Counted from the first letter of the stretch, positions 1 to 10,916 are shown. The stretch: 64,000 nt of DNA from a virus (IMGVR_UViG_3300048065_001187:86767-150766), one strand, 5' to 3'. Numbers and translations are program-made. The notes: a model not told the origin generated them from the letters alone.

Positions 1-3
1 CAG

Positions 4-2361
4 ATGATCTCACAAGCTAAGTCTTTTGCGACATCCTTGAACGACGAAGAAGTAGAGCCTGCTCACTTACTATTGGTTATATTAAATTCAGGAGATGCTT
101 TAGTTGATGATTTCCTTGCTAGCTTTGGGTTTACTGCTGATGAAGTCAAGGCATTTGTCACTACTTTTTGTGGCTTAAAAAAGAATGAAGACAATGACGA
201 GCAAGCTAAATTTTCAGAAGATTTTGCTATTGTTCTTTCTAAGGCTCATGAATTTTCTCAAGAAATCAATGATGACTATGTTGGTATAGAGCATTTCTTT
301 TTTATATTTTTAAATTCTTTTGATGGAGCATTGCATAGCTTTTTTAAAGCTTACGATGTTGATGTTCAAAATTTAGTTAAAACATTTATTCTTTTAATAA
401 AAAGTAGCGATCTCAATTTCCCTCAGACGGCAGTTAGTAATAAAACAACTCGCCCGCATGTTGCTCCTCAAAACAACAAAGAAAGTACATTAGAATCTTT
501 TTCAGTAAATTTAAACAGGCTTTCTACCGAAGGAAAGATAGGAAAAATTATAGGAAAAGATTATGAAATTGAAAGAGTGTGCGAAATTCTTTCAAGAAAA
601 ACCAAAAACAATGCTCTACTTATAGGGGATCCTGGCGTTGGTAAAACGGCTATAGTAGAAGGCTTAGCACACAAAATAGTATCAGGCAAAGTGCCTCCAT
701 ATCTTTTAGATAAAGAAGTTTATGCTGTAGACTTAGCCTCAATGATTGCGGGCACAAAGTATAGAGGTCAATTTGAGCAGAGAATTAAATCTCTTCTCTC
801 TGAGTGCAAAGACAAATCTAATGTTATTTTATTTATTGATGAAACGCATACCATTGTTGGGGCAGGAGGAGCAGAAGGGGCAATGGATGCGGCTAACATA
901 TTAAAACCTGCGCTTGCAAGAGGAGAAGTCACACTTATTGGAGCTACCACCTTCCCTGAGTTCAAAAAAAATATCGAAAAAGATGTTGCCTTGACTAGAA
1001 GATTTGAACCAATACATGTACAAGAGCCAAGTGTTGAAGAAACTTACTTGATATTAAAAGGATTAAAGAAGTCTTATGAAGAATTTCATGATGTAAAATA
1101 TCCAGTAAAAGTACTAAACCAAATCGTCCAGCTTTGCGATCTATATCTTCCTAATAAAAAATTCCCAGATAAAGCTATTGATGTACTAGATGAAGTTGGC
1201 GCTAAAGTAAAGATCAGAAACTTGACGCCTCCGAAAGAAATTCTTAATCTAGAAGATAAAATCTATGGAGCGATTGACGCTGATCCTAAGAATAGTGCAA
1301 TAGAAGAAGGGTTAATGAAGACATACGAAGACCTTTTGAATAATTGGAAGGCCGAACCTATTGAGCCTATCTCTTCTGATGATATTCTTTCTGTTATTTC
1401 TCAAAAAGCAAAAGTTCCTAAGGAAAATTTGGTGCATGAAAAAGATGATAGAACAAAGTCTATTCAAAAATCTCTTTCTAAATGCATAATCAATCAGCCA
1501 GACGCGGTTTCCTGCATGAGTAGATCTATACTTAGATCTAAAATAGGCTTAAAAGATAATAAAAAACCAATTGGTTCTTTCTTATTTTTAGGGGCCACGG
1601 GAGTTGGAAAAACTTGGAGTGCTAAGATGTTAGCTAAACATTACTTCGGCTCAGAAAAGAATATATTTCGTTTTGATATGTCAGAATATTCTGAAAAAGT
1701 ATCCTCATCTAAATTAATCGGTGCATCACCAGGATATGTTGGCTATGAAGAAGGCGGCCTGTTGATAGAGAACTTAAAAAAGAAGCCTCATTGTGTTCTT
1801 CTTTTTGATGAAATTGAAAAATCTCACCCAGAAGTTCAACAACTACTACTACAAGCTCTTGAAGAAGGAGAGATTGAAGATAACAGTGGTAATAAAGCCC
1901 ACTTTAAAGATACCATAATTATCTTAACAAGTAACATTGGGTCAGAGTTAACCACAAAATCTACCTTAGGCTTCGGACCTTCTGCAGAATCTAACACATC
2001 GAAGATACATGACGCCGCAAAGAAGATACTTAGCCCCGAATTAATAAATAGGCTAGATGAAATTGTAGTATTTAATCACTTGGAAGAAAAAGATTTACAT
2101 AAAATATTTAAAAATCAAATAAGAAATCTACAAACCAAGTTAAAATCAAAAAATATTAAAATAAATTATTCAGATGAAGTACTGGAGTTTATGTGTCACC
2201 AAGCTGCGTCCGAAAAAATGGGAGCAAGACCTCTAAAACGACTAATACAGCAGAATATAGAGGATCAAATTGTAGATTATTATTATAATAACGATATTAT
2301 TTCCAGTGCTTTGTTTAATTTTACAGTCGTAGGAGAAGAAATTAGATACAATATATCATAA
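4..2361 (+). CDS. ClpA/ClpC-like AAA+ unfoldase (N-terminus probably outside window)
   Basis: Double-AAA+ Clp/Hsp100 ATPase of at least 785 residues. A Clp N-domain comes first, then D1 with Walker A GDPGVGKT near residue 207 and Walker B LFIDE near 277. A short linker of ClpC/ClpA size follows, then D2 with Walker A GATGVGKT near 530 and Walker B LLFDE near 600, and an arginine-finger NRLDE. The short middle region argues against ClpB. An L-G-F tripeptide after the D2 sensor-1 strand sits where ClpA/ClpC carry the ClpP-docking loop, so it may feed a host ClpP; no clpP is in the window. The N-domain seems to lack its first ten or so residues, so the true start is probably upstream of base 1 and the ATG at 4 internal. 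It directly precedes the fibre genes. Confidence 0.9.
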   Translation: MISQAKSFATSLNDEEVEPAHLLLVILNSGDALVDDFLASFGFTADEVKAFVTTFCGLKKNEDNDEQAKFSEDFAIVLSKAHEFSQEINDDYVGIEHFFFIFLNSFDGALHSFFKAYDVDVQNLVKTFILLIKSSDLNFPQTAVSNKTTRPHVAPQNNKESTLESFSVNLNRLSTEGKIGKIIGKDYEIERVCEILSRKTKNNALLIGDPGVGKTAIVEGLAHKIVSGKVPPYLLDKEVYAVDLASMIAGTKYRGQFEQRIKSLLSECKDKSNVILFIDETHTIVGAGGAEGAMDAANILKPALARGEVTLIGATTFPEFKKNIEKDVALTRRFEPIHVQEPSVEETYLILKGLKKSYEEFHDVKYPVKVLNQIVQLCDLYLPNKKFPDKAIDVLDEVGAKVKIRNLTPPKEILNLEDKIYGAIDADPKNSAIEEGLMKTYEDLLNNWKAEPIEPISSDDILSVISQKAKVPKENLVHEKDDRTKSIQKSLSKCIINQPDAVSCMSRSILRSKIGLKDNKKPIGSFLFLGATGVGKTWSAKMLAKHYFGSEKNIFRFDMSEYSEKVSSSKLIGASPGYVGYEEGGLLIENLKKKPHCVLLFDEIEKSHPEVQQLLLQALEEGEIEDNSGNKAHFKDTIIILTSNIGSELTTKSTLGFGPSAESNTSKIHDAAKKILSPELINRLDEIVVFNHLEEKDLHKIFKNQIRNLQTKLKSKNIKINYSDEVLEFMCHQAASEKMGARPLKRLIQQNIEDQIVDYYYNNDIISSALFNFTVVGEEIRYNIS

Positions 2362-2388
2362 TTTATTGTTCAAGTGAGCCATATTATA

Positions 2389-2397
2389 GTGTATAAT
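2389..2397 (+). promoter_or_regulatory. Putative late promoter of first fibre gene
   Basis: AGTGTATAAT with a perfect TATAAT at 2392-2397 and no recognisable -35 box. The ATG of the fibre gene follows after 7 nt, so the transcript would be leaderless. A related GTGTATA signal precedes the fibre gene at 14671. Confidence 0.5.
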
Positions 2398-2404
2398 ACT
2401 TATT

Positions 2405-5400
2405 ATGGCTGACAAAAAAATTTCTGAATTTCCTATATTTAGCGGCAAGCAAGACGACGATACATTTTACATTATAGCTAGTGGTGATGCCGAAAATAAT
2501 AAGGCACAAAATTATAAAATTAGTTTTACAGGGCTTGCAGACGAAGTATTTAAGACTTACCCAGAATACATAAGTGGGGCAACAGGAGCTTTTGCTGAGT
2601 CATTAACAATCAGCGGGCTCCCAGTTCTTACTGGGTTTGATATTGATGGAGGTAGCTCGATTATTGCTGGCACTACAGAAGAAATATCATTTGGAGGAAC
2701 AGATCCTAGTGATACTCGCGAAGTTTCTTTTCAGCAAGGTGGCGAAACCAAGCTAGCTATCAACGAAGATGGAGATGTTGAAATATCTCAATCTTTAAAC
2801 ATTACAGAGTCCGCTAATATTGCTGGAGGCTTAACGGTCCAGGAAGGTTCAACTACGATTTTAAATGGTCCAACCAAGATTAATGATACATTAACAGTTG
2901 ATGATGGAGTGTCAACGCTATTAGGGGGAGCTTTGACTGTCACTGATATAACCAGAATCGACGGTGCTACAACAATTAATAACACATTAACAGTTGAAGA
3001 CGGATCAAGCACAACTCTTGGCGGCACACTTACAGTCAAAGATGGAGCAACTTTAAGTAAAACATTAAGCGTTGCTGATGCTACCACTCTTAAGAGCACT
3101 TTGACGGTTGAGGACGGAAACAAAACAACCCTTGGCGGTGAGCTTACTGTTAAAGAAAAAGGTAGTTTTGCGAAGAATGTTAGTGTTGGCACAGATTTAT
3201 CTGTTGGCGGAGAATTGACGGTTGGCGGCACAACCTTAACGAATCTTTTAGCAGGGGTCAGCATTGATTCGCTGGAAGATATAGAAGATGTTACTCTCAC
3301 AAGCATAGCTGATGGTGATATTTTGAAATGGGATGGCTCTAAATGGGTAAATGTAGATGCTCTTGGAGATATTACCACGGCTCTTGCTGGGAAAGCTAAC
3401 TCAAGCCATGCATTATCTTCTCATTCGGATGTTAGCACAACAAGTGCTTCTAGTGGTCAAGTTTTAAAATGGAATGGCAGCGAATGGGCTCCTGCTGCTG
3501 ATGATGCTGGTTTATCTTCGGTAGAGTGGAGTCAAGTCAGCAACAAGCCTGCCACTTTTGATCCAGTAAGCCATACTCATGCGATATCTGACATTACGAA
3601 TCTAAGCACTCAATTGGATTCTAAAGCTAGCTCAAGCCATACTCATGCGATATCTGAGATTACGGATCTAAGCACTCAATTGGATTCTAAAGCTAGCTCA
3701 AGCCATACTCATGCGATATCTGAGATTACGGATCTAAGCACTCAATTGGCCGCTAAAGCTAACTCAAGCCATACTCATTCTTGGGGCGATATTTCAGGTG
3801 GAGATTTCAATTCTTTAAGCAATTTTAATACAACTATAAAATTTGATATCTCTGATTATCTTGCGGTTTCTGATTCGGGCGGAAACAATGTAAGAAAAAT
3901 TACCGTAGAAGATTTGATACAGCTCCACAATGCTGAAAAAACTAAAGAGCAGCTTGATGCCAGTGATACTGATGAGCAAACCCTACTTGATCCTACTGAA
4001 GCTATTGAAGTCGACCCTGATGAAGGAGGAGGGGTACAGGTAGAATTTGATGCTGTAGAAGGTCGATGTGTTTTAGCAAATGATCCACCCCTTACATTAA
4101 GTAATTTCAAACAATTAATCGATCCATTTGGTGGGTTAAAATTGAATCCTACATATGGCACACCTGATGGAAATGGTTGCAGATCCTATAGTTATACTAT
4201 CGCTGTTGATGATAGTGGTTCGGCGGCAACAGAATATACTTTACTTTTAGGTAAGCATGATGATATAGATATCAAAGGATCATCGACACCTGTTAGTGTT
4301 CGTGGCCATGCTTTGCATGGAAGAGATCCTAGTGATAATGATGGAGGATTTGGTACTGAAGGAAAAGTCTTTGATGCCAGTGCCACTGATACTTCATTTG
4401 TTACTAATCTTGTGTCTGCTGAGAATGATATCTACAAAGATAGACCTTTAGAAATCAATGGGCAAGTACGTACTATATCTTCTTACAATGGAACCACAAA
4501 AGTCGTAACATTAAGCAGTGCATTAACTAGTGCTCCATCAAATGATACTGCTTTTACGATAAAAAATACAATGAGTTATCATGGATTACTAGATCCTAAT
4601 GTTAACACCAACTTTATCTTTATGGGTTATAAGCCGCAAAATGATACCGGCCTTGGCACAGCCATTACTAGTTTTGATGACAATAGTTGGAAGCCTAGCG
4701 GTACTCAGACAAATGTGTATGTTGACAATGGATATGTTGAACGAGACACAATCAAGGCTAAAGAGTTTTTTGAATATAGCCCAACACCCGTAAAAAGAAG
4801 GTCGGATGACGGAGAGTTTGCTCCGTGGATGGTTGCTCAAGCACACAATAGCTCAACAGCTTACAAAAGATTAAGTTTAGTGACTAGTGGTGGAGTATGG
4901 TATCTAGCAACTAGATATGTTCCTGCGAATACATCTATTTCAAATACAATTTATTGGCAGGTAAGAGATGGAAATAGGCCTTGGGATTTTAATAGAATAG
5001 TAAAACATAATGGCAATTATTATATTGCAAAAAATCCAGGCGGTGCAGGAACTGATCATACAAATACTACTGATTGGCATCAATTGACTACAGATCAATT
5101 AAACAATCCAGTATTAGATGTGCCTTGTAACAATAGGGCTGAAGCTGTTTTTTATAATAGACATAACAGTGGTTTTGCTTTTAAATCCAGCCCAGACTCT
5201 AATGTTGTCGCTCAACCTTTTATTAGCTGGCAAGGTATTCGTACCTATATCAATGTTTTTCTTTCGAATGCCAGTAAAATAACGGTACTCGTACGAGACC
5301 CTAACTTACCAACTGATCATTATGCCGATTATAGTTATGTGGATCAAAAAAACGGCGGAGGGTCGTTGATGATCCATGGTGGTGTTTATATTGGAAATCC

Positions 5401-6718
5401 TCAATGTATTTTTTCTTTTTGTAGTCCAATTATTAAAAAACCAAGAAAATATAAAATAGATCTTTCTGCACAAACATCAACAGGCATACAAACACCGGGA
5501 TTTAGCCGTGGTAATATGCATATTTTTCTTTGGTTTACAGGACCAGGTCATTCACATACTACATTGTCGAATATATATTTTAAGATTTACGGCCAAAATG
5601 AGGGTGCAAGTGATGGACATGGTTCTTTTAATTTTATGCGTGTTGATACTGGTACATCAGGTGATATTTCTGGAGTGACTTATGATTTAACCGAGGCTGC
5701 AACTTCTGCATCTAATTATTTTACAGCTATTACTCTTTATGGCGGCACTACAGGCATGTGGAATTTGAACAACAGTAGTGCATACACTGCATACAGAACA
5801 CTTGGCCCTGACGGCACATTTTCATGGCAAAAAACCATGACCTTTGATACAGCTGCAGGAGCGGATGCAGGAACCACATCATCTTATGCCTTGGCGGAAC
5901 TAGAAGGCGCTTGCGGATTTAGTTCAGAAGTTCATGGCAATCAATATATTAGATTTAGATTTCTGGAGCTAACCAATGGGTGTGAAGGATTCAGGATTTT
6001 TCACTGGAACACTGCGAATTATTCGCACTTTACATCTAATGGTTTTAGATTTTCTCCGATAACCGCTAATTCAAGCACTCGATTGTTTGGAGACTTTGGT
6101 TCTTACGTATTTGCTGTTAATGCCAGCAATGGTACAACTCTATATCATGCCACCCCAGCGGCGGTTTTATCTAGTACAACTCAAGCATTAGATGAAATAG
6201 GAGATGGTAGCCAATATTTTATATGGCTTGCGGCAAATAAAACTTGGGCATATCTGCCAGTGATGGATGGACCTAATACTTCTGCAAATTATTATAATAA
6301 TAATATGGGTGAAATGTCGGGAACAAGTAAAGCTTATTGGCCATCTGCCCCTACACGCACAGGTACCAGTTATGCGGCATTTACAACAGATGTTACTTTA
6401 TATAAAGATTCAGCCACCACAACAAGCACTACCTTAACTACTTATTTCACGGGTGCGCCAATGTTAACTAACCAAACATTAATAAATATAGGCGCCAAGG
6501 CTTTTGCTATAGGCAACGACGGATTGTTCCTGGGTGATGCAGGAGGTGCTGCTGCTGGCAACATAACTAATGTGGTTAGCGGAACCTCAATAGTACCAAC
6601 CGTAAGCAGTAACTTTCTTGATAATTCAGCAATTGTAGCTCAATCTTTATCTGATAACATAGTGATTGCAACAACTAATGTAACCGCATTGTCAAGTAAA
6701 TCTTATACTGTATCTTAA
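2405..6718 (+). CDS. Large tail fibre protein with S-H-T-H repeats and carbohydrate-binding-like region
   Basis: 1437-residue virion adsorption protein. The start MADKKISEFP resembles phage fibre attachment regions. Residues about 130-280 form a repetitive beta-rich stretch built on T-L-T-V-E-D-G and L-G-G-x-L-T-V units. Residues about 390-460 carry three 22-residue S-H-T-H-A-I-S-x-I-T repeats typical of tail-fibre shafts. Around residues 830-900 there is a Y-Y-I-A-K-N...T-D-W-H segment resembling chitin-binding type modules. The C-terminal half is unassigned beta-rich sequence. It is first in a run of seven fibre-like genes with gaps of a few bases. Fibre assignment is secure; receptor and assembly role are unknown. 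Confidence 0.85.
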   Translation: MADKKISEFPIFSGKQDDDTFYIIASGDAENNKAQNYKISFTGLADEVFKTYPEYISGATGAFAESLTISGLPVLTGFDIDGGSSIIAGTTEEISFGGTDPSDTREVSFQQGGETKLAINEDGDVEISQSLNITESANIAGGLTVQEGSTTILNGPTKINDTLTVDDGVSTLLGGALTVTDITRIDGATTINNTLTVEDGSSTTLGGTLTVKDGATLSKTLSVADATTLKSTLTVEDGNKTTLGGELTVKEKGSFAKNVSVGTDLSVGGELTVGGTTLTNLLAGVSIDSLEDIEDVTLTSIADGDILKWDGSKWVNVDALGDITTALAGKANSSHALSSHSDVSTTSASSGQVLKWNGSEWAPAADDAGLSSVEWSQVSNKPATFDPVSHTHAISDITNLSTQLDSKASSSHTHAISEITDLSTQLDSKASSSHTHAISEITDLSTQLAAKANSSHTHSWGDISGGDFNSLSNFNTTIKFDISDYLAVSDSGGNNVRKITVEDLIQLHNAEKTKEQLDASDTDEQTLLDPTEAIEVDPDEGGGVQVEFDAVEGRCVLANDPPLTLSNFKQLIDPFGGLKLNPTYGTPDGNGCRSYSYTIAVDDSGSAATEYTLLLGKHDDIDIKGSSTPVSVRGHALHGRDPSDNDGGFGTEGKVFDASATDTSFVTNLVSAENDIYKDRPLEINGQVRTISSYNGTTKVVTLSSALTSAPSNDTAFTIKNTMSYHGLLDPNVNTNFIFMGYKPQNDTGLGTAITSFDDNSWKPSGTQTNVYVDNGYVERDTIKAKEFFEYSPTPVKRRSDDGEFAPWMVAQAHNSSTAYKRLSLVTSGGVWYLATRYVPANTSISNTIYWQVRDGNRPWDFNRIVKHNGNYYIAKNPGGAGTDHTNTTDWHQLTTDQLNNPVLDVPCNNRAEAVFYNRHNSGFAFKSSPDSNVVAQPFISWQGIRTYINVFLSNASKITVLVRDPNLPTDHYADYSYVDQKNGGGSLMIHGGVYIGNPQCIFSFCSPIIKKPRKYKIDLSAQTSTGIQTPGFSRGNMHIFLWFTGPGHSHTTLSNIYFKIYGQNEGASDGHGSFNFMRVDTGTSGDISGVTYDLTEAATSASNYFTAITLYGGTTGMWNLNNSSAYTAYRTLGPDGTFSWQKTMTFDTAAGADAGTTSSYALAELEGACGFSSEVHGNQYIRFRFLELTNGCEGFRIFHWNTANYSHFTSNGFRFSPITANSSTRLFGDFGSYVFAVNASNGTTLYHATPAAVLSSTTQALDEIGDGSQYFIWLAANKTWAYLPVMDGPNTSANYYNNNMGEMSGTSKAYWPSAPTRTGTSYAAFTTDVTLYKDSATTTSTTLTTYFTGAPMLTNQTLINIGAKAFAIGNDGLFLGDAGGAAAGNITNVVSGTSIVPTVSSNFLDNSAIVAQSLSDNIVIATTNVTALSSKSYTVS
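3571..3768 (+). repeat. Three tandem 66-bp in-frame repeats
   Basis: Three copies of a 66-bp unit (starts at 3571, 3637, 3703) with a partial fourth, nearly identical at DNA level. Each encodes 22 residues with the S-H-T-H-A-I-S core. This is a recombination-prone fibre-shaft repeat. Confidence 0.9.
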
Positions 6719-6721
6719 TTT

Positions 6722-9619
6722 ATGCCTAATAATAGAAAAATTACAGATCTTCCTAGTATTGTACCTAGGTCAGATTTAAAGTTTGTAGTCGCCACCGATG
6801 CAAACAATTTTTCTGTTTCTCTGGGCGACATTAGCACAAATATTACTGAGCAGCTTCCCGCTGATTTGATCGGACAAGATGATCTTATTGCAAGTGGTAA
6901 TTTTTTACATAATTATATAGATGATATCAATGACGCATTGGTCGCGGCTGATAATCTTTTAAATTTAGATTTAGATTCTTTAAGCGGGGCATTAAATACC
7001 ACCGAGTCTGAACTGCAAGACAAGATTGATATTGTATCAGGCGACTTATTTACTACTGGTCAGTATTTGTATACTGCTATTGAGACGGTTAGTGGAGATT
7101 TGCTTGCTAGCGGTACATTGATCAATCAAGGTTTTGATTCCGTTTATCAAAATATTGCATCTACTGGGGCCAGCCTCTCTGGAAGTCTTTCTGCTACCGG
7201 AGAGGCATTGAAATCGCAACTCGATCTAGTTGTTGACGAACAGGGAAATCTAAATAATCAATTATTTGATTCGTTTAATTCTCAATTTGGTGGAACATAT
7301 ATATATTTTTCTGATTTAGAAAATAAACTTGGGCCAACAATAAAAACTTTTTACGAGACCCCTACTCAAGATATATTTTTATCAGGTGTTACAGTTGATT
7401 CCGCTCGTCGCTGCAAGGCTTATCTTCGTTGGGATGGCCCAGCAAACGAGTACATGGGGACAGGATACATCAATGGCCAACAGATACCTTTTCAAAATAT
7501 ACGTGAATTAGGCACACAAACTCGTCGCTTTGAAGGTTTTATAGATAATTTAGATTTGCGGGGCAAGACAGAAATTACTGGTGCAGTTAATAACATAACA
7601 GGCTATATCAGCTTAAGAGAATTAGGTACTGGTCCTAGTGCTACATCCGTAGAAATAAATGATATTTTTTCAGCCACACCAAAAGCTGGTACAGAGTTAG
7701 GAAATGATGCATTAAAAGAAGGTGATGTTATTGATATACAAGTAACATATCCTAGTGGGCTTTTTGATAGCCACGATACTTCTGTTAGTGGCATTCAGGT
7801 TATGAATGAAGGTATATCAGATGGTACAAGTTTCGTGGCATATACTCCTGCAGTCTTAGGAGATGGTTCGCGTTTGTATACAGTGCCAGTAACTATTTCT
7901 AACCGAGATGGGATTGATCAAAATGTTAGTGTCAGAGCATTAAATAATTTTGGCTCAACGGGAATCATAAATGCATCTTCCAATGTTATTCCTTTGGATC
8001 AAACATATCCTGTTATCACAGCCGCTGATCCTTTATCTTATAATGGAAGGTCTGATGGATTGAGGCAAGGAGAGTCTACCACATTTACTAATAATATTTC
8101 TGATTTTGATGAGTTTGCTGATACTGTTAGTTATACTCCGATATTAACTGATGGATGCTTAGTGGACATCAACAACCCTGACACTTTTGAGGCGACTAAA
8201 ACTGTATCTTATGTACAGGGAACATTTACTGACTCAGATAATGTTGAAATTTATGCGGTGCGTAGTTCTAATGGTGCAAATGACACTGAATATGTTTCCG
8301 TAAAAGTAGCGAACGGTATGAGCGTTGAATCCTCAGAAATTATCACTCCAGCTATATCCACAAATTCTCCAAATTTAATTGGTACTACTGATTTAAAAGG
8401 TGGAGACACTGTTAACGTTGAAGTAGAAATTGATGTTAAAGATGTTGCTGCTAACACTATACAGATAAAGGTATTAAATTCTGGTATTTCGGATGGTAGT
8501 CAAACTTCTTTTTCTAGTTATAGTTTTGTTTCGGTAGCTGGAAATGTCTATAAATATACGATCCCAGTAAAAGTAACAAGTAGTAACTCAAGAAACGGCA
8601 ATCAATCAGTTATTATTCAGGCAAGAAATAGCTTTGGAGTTTTAAGTGCTGAATACACATCCGACAATACTGCCTCAGTTGACAATGTCGGGCCATCTAT
8701 TTCATTCAACAGCATTACTTATCCAGCTAATCAGCAAGCAATTAAGTCTGGCGAATCGGTGACAGTTGCTCACAGTATTTCAAATTATGATTCTGTCGCT
8801 TATGATAGCCCAAATGGGCAATTAACTATTGCTAATACTTCTGCGTTCGAATCCAATAAAGTTTGTGATTACAACTTAGGAGGGTACAACATATCGAGTG
8901 CCAACTTTAGAGCGACTGCCACAAAAACCACAAATGGAATAGTAGAATCTAATACTGAGGTTGTCTTTATTGCTAATACACCAATGACCTTAACAATCAG
9001 CGGCTTAGCATCCAAGTTAATTAGCTCTAATAGCGGGCAAAATTACAACTTTTCTTTAAATTCTAATCAAAAATACAATGCTTTCCCAACACTCAGTGTT
9101 GACTCTAGCCAAACAACTCCATCCTCACTGACACATACAAGTCAAAGCACCAATGGAACCAATTCTTTTCGGATTAATGTTAATGACTCACACACCAAAG
9201 GAATATTTAATTGGCAGGTTTCTGCATTTAATTTAGCGGGCATTGAAACAACCACGGTTAGTCCATCAACATATAATATTGAAGGATTTAACTCAAGGGA
9301 TATATTTGCTAGCCCCCAATCTTTATCTGCTGGGCTTGCTTCTATCGGTACATCAGTTACTAATCCAAATAATGTTGATCTAGAAAATACTAGTGAGGGT
9401 GGCACTGGTCCAAATGGTGGCACAATTTATACATACAAATCTATAGCAAATGGAACGCAATTAGATTTTACTTTTGATTTTAATAATGAATTTACCGTTT
9501 GCGATTCTTCTGGCGTGACAGATAGCAATGGCGATCATATATTTAATCTAGACGCACTCTCGAGAGCTGCTAATACAGATGTTAATAACCCTGCAAAATA
9601 TATAGTTAGCGAGGATTGA
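6722..9619 (+). CDS. Fibre/adhesin-like protein with coiled coil and Ig-like repeats
   Basis: 965-residue structural protein. Its N-terminus (MPNNRKITDLPSI) parallels that of the preceding fibre, suggesting both attach to a similar partner. Residues about 60-170 are a helical repeat region with recurring S-G-x-L and T-G motifs. From about residue 330 onward there are at least three Ig-like/bacterial-adhesin-like beta domains of about 140 residues, with recurring I-S-D-G-(T/S) and V-T-I-S/V-I-I-Q-A-R-N motifs. It starts 4 nt after the previous stop. Probably a host-recognition fibre component; no enzymatic motif seen. Confidence 0.75.
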   Translation: MPNNRKITDLPSIVPRSDLKFVVATDANNFSVSLGDISTNITEQLPADLIGQDDLIASGNFLHNYIDDINDALVAADNLLNLDLDSLSGALNTTESELQDKIDIVSGDLFTTGQYLYTAIETVSGDLLASGTLINQGFDSVYQNIASTGASLSGSLSATGEALKSQLDLVVDEQGNLNNQLFDSFNSQFGGTYIYFSDLENKLGPTIKTFYETPTQDIFLSGVTVDSARRCKAYLRWDGPANEYMGTGYINGQQIPFQNIRELGTQTRRFEGFIDNLDLRGKTEITGAVNNITGYISLRELGTGPSATSVEINDIFSATPKAGTELGNDALKEGDVIDIQVTYPSGLFDSHDTSVSGIQVMNEGISDGTSFVAYTPAVLGDGSRLYTVPVTISNRDGIDQNVSVRALNNFGSTGIINASSNVIPLDQTYPVITAADPLSYNGRSDGLRQGESTTFTNNISDFDEFADTVSYTPILTDGCLVDINNPDTFEATKTVSYVQGTFTDSDNVEIYAVRSSNGANDTEYVSVKVANGMSVESSEIITPAISTNSPNLIGTTDLKGGDTVNVEVEIDVKDVAANTIQIKVLNSGISDGSQTSFSSYSFVSVAGNVYKYTIPVKVTSSNSRNGNQSVIIQARNSFGVLSAEYTSDNTASVDNVGPSISFNSITYPANQQAIKSGESVTVAHSISNYDSVAYDSPNGQLTIANTSAFESNKVCDYNLGGYNISSANFRATATKTTNGIVESNTEVVFIANTPMTLTISGLASKLISSNSGQNYNFSLNSNQKYNAFPTLSVDSSQTTPSSLTHTSQSTNGTNSFRINVNDSHTKGIFNWQVSAFNLAGIETTTVSPSTYNIEGFNSRDIFASPQSLSAGLASIGTSVTNPNNVDLENTSEGGTGPNGGTIYTYKSIANGTQLDFTFDFNNEFTVCDSSGVTDSNGDHIFNLDALSRAANTDVNNPAKYIVSED

Positions 9620-9620
9620 T

Positions 9621-10916
9621 ATGGGTGCTTTTGAAGATTTCGTAAATGCTAACTTGGGGATTAGAAAGCCCTTAATTTTTGATTTTGCTCCTCCAACTGG
9701 TGCAGGAAAAAGCTTAAAAGCTGCCGGCGTTAGGGGGGCACATTTCTTAGATTTAAATAGTAATTTTCTTTACGAAAAAACTGGTGAAAATAATAATGTT
9801 GACTGGGTAAAGATTGCTAAGCTCGGTGATTCCAGGGGAGAGCCTGGCGGTACAGATACTAATATACAATTCGTTAGTGGCGATAAACTAGCAGGCTCAG
9901 AGCACTTAATATATAATTACGAAAATAATCAATTAAGCGGCACAAGCGGACACTTTGATTACTTTACTGCGGATGATGCGGTGTTCTCTAATGATGTGCA
10001 TGTTTCTGGGGACTTACATATCAGCGGTAAAACATATGTCAATGAAATCCTTGACTATACAGTTACCGGCACGATTAGTGGCCATAGCGGAATATATCAT
10101 TATCTGCAATCGGATTATATTACGGGTAATACTGGGCATTTTCTTGATGAAGTTATTGTTGGTGAAGCGGGCGAGGATGATGGAATCATATTGGATGGTG
10201 GTAATATTATTGCTGGTGGCAATTTTGAAATGTCTGGAGATCTTGTTGTCAGTGGCAGAAACGTTATTCAGGGTCTTGATGAAGTTAGTGGTTTCGCTAA
10301 GTCCGGCATTGATCGGCTGCAAGGAGGGCTAGGAGAAGTTAGTGGTTTCGCAGAATCAGGTATCAGTGGATTGCGAGATGGATTAAGTGGGGTCAGTGGT
10401 TTTGCGGAGTCTGGCATCAGTGGCTTGAATGATAATCTAGTTTTTGTAAGCGGGGAATCATTGGCAAATTTTGTTGCCCTAGGAGACGACATAGATGTCT
10501 TAGAGGACGATTTACTCATAGTAAGTGGTGAATCTCTTGCTAATACTATTGCACTTAGCGATGATATTACAATCGTTTCTGACGATGTTGTTACTATAAG
10601 TGGCCTTAGTACTGCAAATTTTGTGGCATTGAGCGATGATGTTTCTTTAATTAATTCCAGTTTACCTTTTTTGTTTTCTTTAGAAATTCCTCAGAATATA
10701 TCGTCGAGTGGTATTAAATTTCTGGATTTAGGCAATGGTACTAATTATATTATTCCCCCTCAAGTGCATGCAAACATGACATCTACTGGTTCGGTTTCAT
10801 ATATTTATGATTATTATATTCACGATATCACAACCACTGGATTTCATATTGATTTTAGCGATGTAATTTCAGAGAGTGGACATTCTATTGATCTTGCAAT
10901 CTTTAAAAAAGCATAA
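9621..10916 (+). CDS. Tail fibre protein with repeated V-S-G-F-A-E-S-G-I-S-G-L units
   Basis: 431-residue fibre protein. Residues about 95-200 are rich in S-G-H/S-G-D/L-H-I-S-G turns, a beta-solenoid signature. Residues about 215-280 hold three near-identical E-V-S-G-F-A-(E/K)-S-G-I repeats, and a looser I-V-S-G-E-S-L-A-N repeat follows to about residue 340. The C-terminal 90 residues look globular. It begins one base after the previous stop, so it is probably translationally coupled. The exact place in the virion is not determinable. Confidence 0.75.
   Translation: MGAFEDFVNANLGIRKPLIFDFAPPTGAGKSLKAAGVRGAHFLDLNSNFLYEKTGENNNVDWVKIAKLGDSRGEPGGTDTNIQFVSGDKLAGSEHLIYNYENNQLSGTSGHFDYFTADDAVFSNDVHVSGDLHISGKTYVNEILDYTVTGTISGHSGIYHYLQSDYITGNTGHFLDEVIVGEAGEDDGIILDGGNIIAGGNFEMSGDLVVSGRNVIQGLDEVSGFAKSGIDRLQGGLGEVSGFAESGISGLRDGLSGVSGFAESGISGLNDNLVFVSGESLANFVALGDDIDVLEDDLLIVSGESLANTIALSDDITIVSDDVVTISGLSTANFVALSDDVSLINSSLPFLFSLEIPQNISSSGIKFLDLGNGTNYIIPPQVHANMTSTGSVSYIYDYYIHDITTTGFHIDFSDVISESGHSIDLAIFKKA

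Noticed and set aside
2788-3378. Long minus-strand open frame of 196 codons
   Set aside because: It mirrors the repetitive T-L-T-V-E-D-G coding of the fibre gene and has low-complexity V/S/P composition.
3571-3780. Regular 66-bp repeats that could suggest a CRISPR-like array
   Set aside because: The repeats are contiguous, in frame and encode the known S-H-T-H fibre-shaft motif; there are no unique spacers.
9955-10332. 125-codon plus-strand frame inside the fibre gene
   Set aside because: Out-of-frame shadow of the repetitive fibre sequence; no ribosome binding site and Met/Leu/Ile-rich composition.
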